Source: Thermoanaerobaculia bacterium
GTDB taxonomy: Bacteria; Acidobacteriota; Thermoanaerobaculia; Multivoradales; JAHEKO01
DNA: 62,606 bases
Reading direction: 5' to 3'
Assembly (NCBI GenBank): GCA_945787635.1
Contig: CALZIK010000030.1
Location: forward strand, 1 to 62,606
Shown: positions 57,900-62,606 of the stretch, one piece after another
Layout: every line of letters starts with the position of its first letter
Numbering within the stretch: the first letter of the stretch is position 1
Made by a program: the position numbers and the translations under genes
The notes under the pieces: model-generated
Database searches by the model: none
What the model was told of the DNA's origin: nothing
What the model saw: the letters and a program-made list of their open reading frames with translations, nothing else

Positions 57900-59558
57900 C
57901 TAGGGAAGCCTGGTGGAGCCGATCGGGATCGAACCGACGACCTCTTGAATGCCGTCGTCGGCCTCGGATTCGGGGACCGCGTCCTCAAAGGCCGGCTCCG
58001 GGAGGTCTTCGTCCGGGGCCCCCCCGGCGCCCCGACCTCCGCGCAGCCCTTGCACCAGACCGGCCAGGCGGTCCTTGAGCTTCGATGGGGCCGGCGTGTC
58101 CTCCGCCTCGGGCGAATCGTCCGAGTCCGCCTCCGGAGCCGGAGGAGTGAAGATCTCGGGCCGCACCTCTTCGAGCTCGTCTGCGAGGCGCCTCTCGAGA
58201 TCCGCCACCTCGCCGAGAGCGGTCTGCGTTTCGACCAGTTCGTTCTGCAGGGAAGCTTGCGCAGCGCGCGCGCTCTCGACGAGCTTCTCGGCGTGGGCGG
58301 CCGCCTTCCGCCTCGCGGCGGCTTGCACCTTCATCTCGTCGTGACGACTCTTCAGCCACTCCAACTCCGTGCGGATCGACGCCGTCTCGGCCTGGAAACC
58401 CTCGGATTGCCGTTGGATCTCGCCGAGCTCCGAGCGCAGGTCTGCGACCTTACTCTCGAGCTCGCCAGCCTTGGCGGAAGACTCTTCGACCTTCCCACGC
58501 TCCTTTTCGAGGTCCGCGCGAGCCTGCTCGAGACTCTCTCGCAGCGCGATCTCGGCCGCGTCCGCCTCCGCCTCGAGCTTCTCGAGCGCCGCTTTGGCCG
58601 CGTGCAGCTTTTTCTCCAGCGACTCTTTGGCGGTCTTCTCCACGGACAAGGTCGCCTGGGCGTCTTCGACTTCCGAAGCGAGCTTCTCGGCTTTCCCGCG
58701 TTCGGCCTCGATCTCCTCCTCGAGGGACCTCTTCTGGGACTCCATGGCCTCGCGTCCGGTGTTCGCCGCCACGGCTTCCTCGGTCCAGCGGGCGACCTCA
58801 GACTTCTGTTCTTCGACCGCCTGCTCCAGCTTAGCCCGCTCCTCTTCGAGCTCTTCCAGCCGATGCCGATCCCGTCGGTGAGACTCTTCAGTGAAGTGAA
58901 GCTGGCCCACCAACGCGTCGCGAGACTCGCTGATCGTCACCACGCGGGAGAGGCTCTCGCTGAGCCGGGAGTTGAGATCGGCCTCCGCTTCCCGCGCCGC
59001 CTCGATCTTCTCCTGCCAACGCCTCCGCTTCTCGGCGTGCTCACTCTTCAGTCCCTCGAACTCGGCGCGAAGATCCTCGACCTCATCGGCGTCGCTTTCG
59101 CCGCGACCATCCGCCTGCGCCTCCAGTCCGGCGGCATCCTCCTCGGAGGCTCTTTCCCTGCCGGCTGAGGACTCCTGGTCGAGATCAAAAAGCCGTAGGC
59201 CGGCCTTGCTGCGCTCTTCGACGATTCGGCGCACGAGGCGTTCGCTTCCGGGATTGAGACCGAAGAAACGGATACCCATGCCGGCGGTCTTTGCCTTGCT
59301 TTCGGCGGCGCGAGACCAAGCCACGACGCCACGCCCCTCTACCAGGGGATGACCGTCCCTCAGGCTGAGGTTGAACGCGACCTCGGCACCCGGGGGCTGG
59401 GGCTCGGCGGTCTCGACGAACATCCCCCTGAGCGCGATGTTCGCCGAAAAGTCCTTCAAAAAGGTCCGAAAATCATCGAACCCGATGTCGATGGCGTGCT
59501 CGGCGGCGTCTGGCAAGTCGAGATCCGCAGCCTGCGTCCCAACCATTTCACTCTTCAT
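57900..59558 (-). CDS. PilZ-domain protein with a long coiled coil
   Basis: The 552-residue protein starts with a PilZ-like domain (residues about 30-120: FDDFRTFLKDFSANIALRGMFVETAEPQPPGAEVAFNLSLRDGHPLVEGRGVVAWSRAAES, MGIRFFGLNPGSERLVRRIVEE) of the type found in Myxococcales-like genomes. A coiled coil of about 320 residues rich in Glu, Ala, Lys and Arg follows (155-475), and then a Pro/Asp-rich tail. The final residues EVVGSIPIGSTRLP are encoded by a tRNA 3' fragment. The protein may be a scaffold that responds to c-di-GMP. The tail was added or replaced at the tRNA junction. Confidence 0.82.
   Translation of the reverse strand: MKSEMVGTQAADLDLPDAAEHAIDIGFDDFRTFLKDFSANIALRGMFVETAEPQPPGAEVAFNLSLRDGHPLVEGRGVVAWSRAAESKAKTAGMGIRFFGLNPGSERLVRRIVEERSKAGLRLFDLDQESSAGRERASEEDAAGLEAQADGRGESDADEVEDLRAEFEGLKSEHAEKRRRWQEKIEAAREAEADLNSRLSESLSRVVTISESRDALVGQLHFTEESHRRDRHRLEELEEERAKLEQAVEEQKSEVARWTEEAVAANTGREAMESQKRSLEEEIEAERGKAEKLASEVEDAQATLSVEKTAKESLEKKLHAAKAALEKLEAEADAAEIALRESLEQARADLEKERGKVEESSAKAGELESKVADLRSELGEIQRQSEGFQAETASIRTELEWLKSRHDEMKVQAAARRKAAAHAEKLVESARAAQASLQNELVETQTALGEVADLERRLADELEEVRPEIFTPPAPEADSDDSPEAEDTPAPSKLKDRLAGLVQGLRGGRGAGGAPDEDLPEPAFEDAVPESEADDGIQEVVGSIPIGSTRLP
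57911..57944 (-). repeat. tRNA 3' fragment (T-arm and acceptor), tRNA-Ala-like
   Basis: Read on the minus strand, GAGGTCGTCGG-TTCGATC-CCGATCGGCTCC-ACCA forms a T-stem, the canonical T-loop, the acceptor 3' strand CGGCTCC, discriminator A and CCA. The U at position 70 matches the G3-U70 pair of tRNA-Ala. There is no D-arm, anticodon arm or 5' acceptor strand next to it, so it is a fragment. It overlaps the last codons of the PilZ coiled-coil gene. This is a likely integration scar. Confidence 0.75.
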
Positions 59559-59689
59559 ATCAGCCCCACGCTATGGCTCATCGATCGATCTCAATATGAC
59601 AAATTCCGCAGCCCGGCAGGTCACTTTCACCAAGACACCGCCGTTGGGAATGAAGCGAAGCCGCCTTGCCATAACTATAGAGACGCCAT

Positions 59690-60181
59690 TCAGGAGAACG
59701 TCTGGCACAAGTGGGTGGCACCTTTTCTGGGGGCACCTTGTCTGGGGGGGATCTCCTCGCCGACTCCAGCGGAAAGCGACACACCGCGGAAGAGCCGCAG
59801 TTCATCTCGTGTTGTGGGCAGAAACTCGCGCACCGGTTCCAGTGATTCCCGTGCGGCCTGGCGAGTCGCGGTATCGCTGGAAATCGCTCGAGCCTGGAGC
59901 ATGAGGAGGCCGCCAACTAGTGCGACAACCCCTAGGCTCGCGTACTCCTGCCAGCGGCCCTCGAACGACAACCCAAGGACTGTAAAATCTCGGCCCAGCG
60001 CGAGCCACACGAGCACAGTGGCGATCCCCATCGAGGATAGCCATGCGATTGTCTCCCAGTACTCTCGGCGTCGGACCGCGCCGTCGCCTGCCAGCATCGC
60101 CGCTCTACGGCGGCGGTAAACGCGAGTCGTTAGGACGGGGAAGCCGACCGCAAAGGCGATCGCGAGCGCGTGATCGACCAC
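59690..60181 (-). pseudogene. CPBP-family intramembrane protease truncated at its catalytic motif
   Basis: The 163-residue frame has membrane helices (HALAIAFAVGFPVLTT, WLSSMGIATVLVWLALG, YASLGVVALVGGLLMLQA) and the family's approach to the active site, LPTTRDELRLFRGVSLSAGVGEEI. In CPBP proteases the EE pair is followed by xxR-G and further helices. Here the sequence departs immediately after GEEI into a 15-bp tandem repeat (59717-59746) and stops 22 residues later. The remaining His motifs are missing, so the product should be inactive. Confidence 0.75.
59717..59746. repeat. 15-bp tandem repeat at the protease truncation
   Basis: GGCACCTTTTCTGGG and GGCACCTTGTCTGGG sit head to tail with one mismatch, just beyond the break in the CPBP gene. 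The GGCACC core is shared with the inverted element at 60312-60387. It may be a remnant of a REP-type element that landed in the protease gene. Confidence 0.6.
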
Positions 60182-60311
60182 GTCGTCCTGATCTCCCCTT
60201 CTGTTGCCGTCTAACGGATTTCGAAGTCAGCGGCGCCGCTGGCTGCCCGGATGAAGACTACGTTGCTGAAGCTGACCACCGGGCTGAAGCCGATATCGGA
60301 AAAAGGGCCGA

Positions 60312-60387
60312 AAAAGGGGACAGGCACCTATTTGCGAGAGCTCGGTCCTCGTTTCGACGCGGCGCAATCAAGTGCCTGTCCCCTTTT
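60312..60387. repeat. Inverted 16-bp repeat pair (REPIN-like)
   Basis: AAAAGGGGACAGGCAC (60312-60327) and GTGCCTGTCCCCTTTT (60372-60387) are perfect inverted copies 44 bases apart in the gap between the CPBP fragment and the next gene. The GGGGACAG-GCACC type is familiar from REP elements associated with RAYT transposases in deltaproteobacterial and related genomes. Confidence 0.75.
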
Positions 60388-60424
60388 CTCTCCGCTTTTC
60401 TTTCTTCCTTAGCTGCGGGCACCT

Positions 60425-61126
60425 CTACCCGGCTAGCTGGCCACCCAGAGCCTTACCGAGTCCCTCGGCAATCGAATCGATCAGCTGTCTAGGTATCTCG
60501 AAGAGCATGACCTGAGCACCTTTGCGGATATGATCCGCGAAGCCGCGCTGTGCTGTCCTCCTCCGCAGCCGCTTCACCTCGGCCTGAATCAGCACCAACA
60601 CTTCATGAGGTACTTGCGTCTTGCGTAGGGTGGTCCGAATCAACTCGAAGAGGTCGATTAAGATCGGCTCGTAGATTTCAGCGTCACCGAAATCCTCGGC
60701 TGCCAGAGGTAGGTAAACCGCGTGCTCAGAGCGGAGCTTGCCGTCGGTTCCAGGCGGAACAAAGAGCAGGACGCCCGGCAACCTGCTAAGACCAATCCGA
60801 AATAGGCGAGCGACCTCTGCACTTGGGTTGGCGAAGCCAGTGCCCGTCGTCTTGAACGGAAAAAAGAAGTAGATCTTGGACGAACGCGCGAGCTCGTCGA
60901 TCCATTCAGGTTGCGCTTGTGAAAAATCCGCCACGACCTTCTGGCTAGGTCGGCTGTCATAAAGCAGAAAGCCGAAAATTACGGACTTCTTTCGAGATTC
61001 TTTGAGCTTTGCCTGAAAATCGTTGAAGCTCGTTACCGGAACTCCCATGAATCGCTCCTTGAGGCCCTTTGTTCTGGACCCAAGATACACCACCAACGCA
61101 ATCTGCTTCTTCCTGGCCGGCGCCAT
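60425..61126 (-). CDS. Protein of unknown function
   Basis: The 233-residue protein is started at ATG 61126 (MAPARKKQIALVVYLGSRTKGLKERFMG). It looks like an alpha/beta domain with strands ALVVYLG, SVIFGFLLYD, KIYFFFPFK and GVLLFVPPG, and a C-terminal helical part rich in Arg/Lys (VLIQAEVKRLRRRTAQRGFADHIRKGAQVMLFEIPRQL). No signal peptide or membrane helix is present. Codon and base use appear less GC-rich than the neighbours, and it sits next to REP-like repeats, which hints at acquired DNA. I recognise no family. Confidence 0.6.
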   Translation of the reverse strand: MAPARKKQIALVVYLGSRTKGLKERFMGVPVTSFNDFQAKLKESRKKSVIFGFLLYDSRPSQKVVADFSQAQPEWIDELARSSKIYFFFPFKTTGTGFANPSAEVARLFRIGLSRLPGVLLFVPPGTDGKLRSEHAVYLPLAAEDFGDAEIYEPILIDLFELIRTTLRKTQVPHEVLVLIQAEVKRLRRRTAQRGFADHIRKGAQVMLFEIPRQLIDSIAEGLGKALGGQLAG

Positions 61127-61298
61127 AAGCGGCGGCAGGTGAGGCAGGCACAAACCTAAGAAGAGGTGAGTTGCCTGTCACCGCTTTGCCTTCAGGAAGA
61201 GGGTGAACACCTCTAGTTGGGGGGCTTCGAAACGAGGGCGCACCTCTAGATCAGGGATATACTGCCCACCGCGAATCGATAGCGAAGGAGGGTCCGCG

Positions 61299-62591
61299 AT
61301 GAAGAGACTTCGCCTCCAAGCGAGCCTGCTGATGCCGTTGTGTTTGGTACTTCTGGGCGGGTGTTTCGACTCATGTCTGGGATCGTCAAATGCCGGTCGG
61401 GACGAAGAGAGCGTCATGCGAGGAGGAGACGGTGCTGGAAGCGGGTCCGTGAGCCAAGGTGCCGCCGCGCCTTCCGGAGATGCGGACACCGGCGCGGGTT
61501 CGACGGTCGTTCACATCGCGCCTGGCGAGGGTCACGTGGTGCTTCTGGCCGACGACGGCACGGTCTGGACGTGCGGCAACGGCGGCGACGGCCAGCTGGG
61601 CTTCGAGCAGCTCGAAGAGTGCTTCTGGGGCGTTCGAGTGGACGGACTCCCAACCGTGACCGACGTGGCCGCCGGCACGGCGTATTCGCTGTTTCTCGCG
61701 GAGAACGGGAAGCTCTGGGGAACGGGCTACGGGTTCGGCGGGCAGTTGGGCCCGAGGCTCGATGAGCGCACCTACGAGCCGATCGAGCTGGGCATTGATG
61801 GCTTGGTGGACATCGCCTCGTATACCAACTACGCCCTTGGACGGCGAGCCGATGGGAGTGTGGTCGCCTTTGGAGTCAACGATGCGGGCGGACTCGGGCA
61901 CGGATCTCTAGACGACAGTGCTACTCCGGTCGAGACCGGTGTGGTGGCTGAAGCGATCGCGGCGGGCGGAAGCTACTCGTTGGCGTGGAAAGACGGCCGG
62001 CTCTGGTCGTGGGGTATGAACCACTACGGCACCCTCGGTAATCCGACGGTACCCACGTCGCCGATGACGGGCTCCATGAAATCAGTCGCTCAGGCCTACT
62101 TTTCGTTGACGCCCGTCGAGGTCTCGATCGACCGGGTGATCGCCTTTGCCGCCGGAACCGACCATGCGCTGGCGGTCCGAGACGATCACACAGTCTGGGG
62201 CTGGGGACGGAACAACAACGGCAGCCTCGCTCAAGCCCGCGAAAACGTCATCTTCCCCACGCCGGTCCCAATCCCGGGGCTTTCGGACATCGTGGCCGTC
62301 GCGGCCGGAGCGGAATTCAGCATGGCTTTGACCTCGAGCGGAGAGGTGCTGACCTGGGGCCCCAACAACTCGGGCCGGTTGGGTCGTACGATCAACGGGC
62401 GGTTCTCGGCCGAACCCACGGTGGTGGCGGGCCTGCCGCCGATCGAGAAGATCTTCGCAGGCTGGTACCAGGCCTACGCGATCGATCGCACCGGCCAGGG
62501 CTGGGCCTGGGGCATGAACGAGTTCGGCCAGCTCGCGGCGGATGCCGAGGGCTACGTCCCCGCGCCCATCACCTTGGGCGCGCCTGATTGA
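61299..62591 (+). CDS. RCC1-repeat lipoprotein
   Basis: The 430-residue protein is started at ATG 61299 behind AAGGAGG. It has a lipobox (LLMPLCLVLLGGC) and a short acidic linker. About seven RCC1-type blades follow (VVLLADDGTVWTCGNGGDGQLG, SLFLAENGKLWGTGYGFGGQLG, ALGRRADGSVVAFGVNDAGGLGHG, ALAVRDDHTVWGWGRNNNGSLA, MALTSSGEVLTWGPNNSGRLG, AYAIDRTGQGWAWGMNEFGQLA). The propeller is anchored outside the inner membrane or on the surface and may bind a ligand or partner. It ends 15 bases before the window edge. Confidence 0.92.
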   Translation: MKRLRLQASLLMPLCLVLLGGCFDSCLGSSNAGRDEESVMRGGDGAGSGSVSQGAAAPSGDADTGAGSTVVHIAPGEGHVVLLADDGTVWTCGNGGDGQLGFEQLEECFWGVRVDGLPTVTDVAAGTAYSLFLAENGKLWGTGYGFGGQLGPRLDERTYEPIELGIDGLVDIASYTNYALGRRADGSVVAFGVNDAGGLGHGSLDDSATPVETGVVAEAIAAGGSYSLAWKDGRLWSWGMNHYGTLGNPTVPTSPMTGSMKSVAQAYFSLTPVEVSIDRVIAFAAGTDHALAVRDDHTVWGWGRNNNGSLAQARENVIFPTPVPIPGLSDIVAVAAGAEFSMALTSSGEVLTWGPNNSGRLGRTINGRFSAEPTVVAGLPPIEKIFAGWYQAYAIDRTGQGWAWGMNEFGQLAADAEGYVPAPITLGAPD

Positions 62592-62606
62592 GCTCGAACC
62601 CCCAGC

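Noticed and set aside
57566-57988. A frame containing a typical 'KRSSVRSRSAPP' string.
   Set aside because: This is the well-known translation of a tRNA 3' end in the wrong frame, at the tRNA fragment at 57911-57944.
1-62606. CRISPR arrays, rRNA genes, transposase genes or prophage genes.
   Set aside because: I looked for regularly spaced repeats, rRNA sequence, transposase motifs and phage structural genes and saw none.

Overview
The window is high-GC Gram-negative DNA. It has two TonB-dependent receptors, a minor-pseudopilin/PilY1 operon, many exported proteins and lipoproteins, several PilZ proteins and a fragment of a Ser/Thr kinase of the type with an 'IGAGGMG' loop. The style resembles an environmental Acidobacteriota or deltaproteobacterial-type genome, but no marker gene in the window settles this. 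Functions are assigned from motifs and overall similarity recalled from known families; no database search was run.

Layout, left to right. 1-4140: the N-terminal part of a TonB receptor, then a 2.3-kb segment (an NTF2-like gene and an amidohydrolase) bracketed by a complete tRNA-Sec gene and a perfect 69-bp copy of its 3' part. 4197-7950: an FmdB-type zinc-ribbon gene, an OmpR-type two-component pair and a spondin-domain exported protein, with matching 11-bp-phased CGTGA repeats in front of the regulator and in front of the spondin gene. 8026-15118: a heme-motif lipoprotein and an acyl-CoA/lipid catabolism cluster (SDR, MaoC, APH-fold kinase, acyl-CoA dehydrogenase, MDR oxidoreductase, TetR regulator). 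15214-22628: a type IV pilus minor pilin operon in the order fimT-pilV-pilW-pilX-pilY1 plus one unknown gene. 22765-29741: a glycosyltransferase, a permease with an internal deletion, PilZ and Arg-rich proteins, an ASCH-like protein and ACC deaminase. 29900-46515: a second TonB receptor, an unusual C69 peptidase/metallo-beta-lactamase fusion, an ankyrin protein, a YtcJ-like amidohydrolase, an alpha/beta-hydrolase membrane protein, two adjacent PLP enzymes, and a TVP38/ATP-grasp/C26-amidotransferase operon. 46518-51573: a MarR regulator with a perfect palindromic operator, a small acidic lipoprotein, a DJ-1/PfpI protein, modABC and, upstream of modABC on the same strand, a monooxygenase-like gene and a SelW-like selenoprotein. 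51848-62591: a kinase fragment, a Kelch protein, a patatin lipase carrying the start of a metallophosphoesterase, a PadR/permease pair, a DUF3224-like protein, a PilZ coiled-coil protein ending in a tRNA 3' fragment, a CPBP protease truncated at its catalytic motif, and an RCC1-repeat lipoprotein.

The most interesting result is the selenium link. The gene at 51322-51573 reads through an in-frame UGA as a CxxU redox motif in an Rdx (SelW/SelT/SelH) fold. The UGA is followed by a hairpin at SECIS distance, and the window also carries the tRNA-Sec gene needed to decode it. The gene heads a probable operon with molybdate uptake. A second theme is gene erosion: several well-known families survive only as N-terminal stubs or with precise internal losses, next to tRNA-derived junctions and palindromic REP-like repeats.
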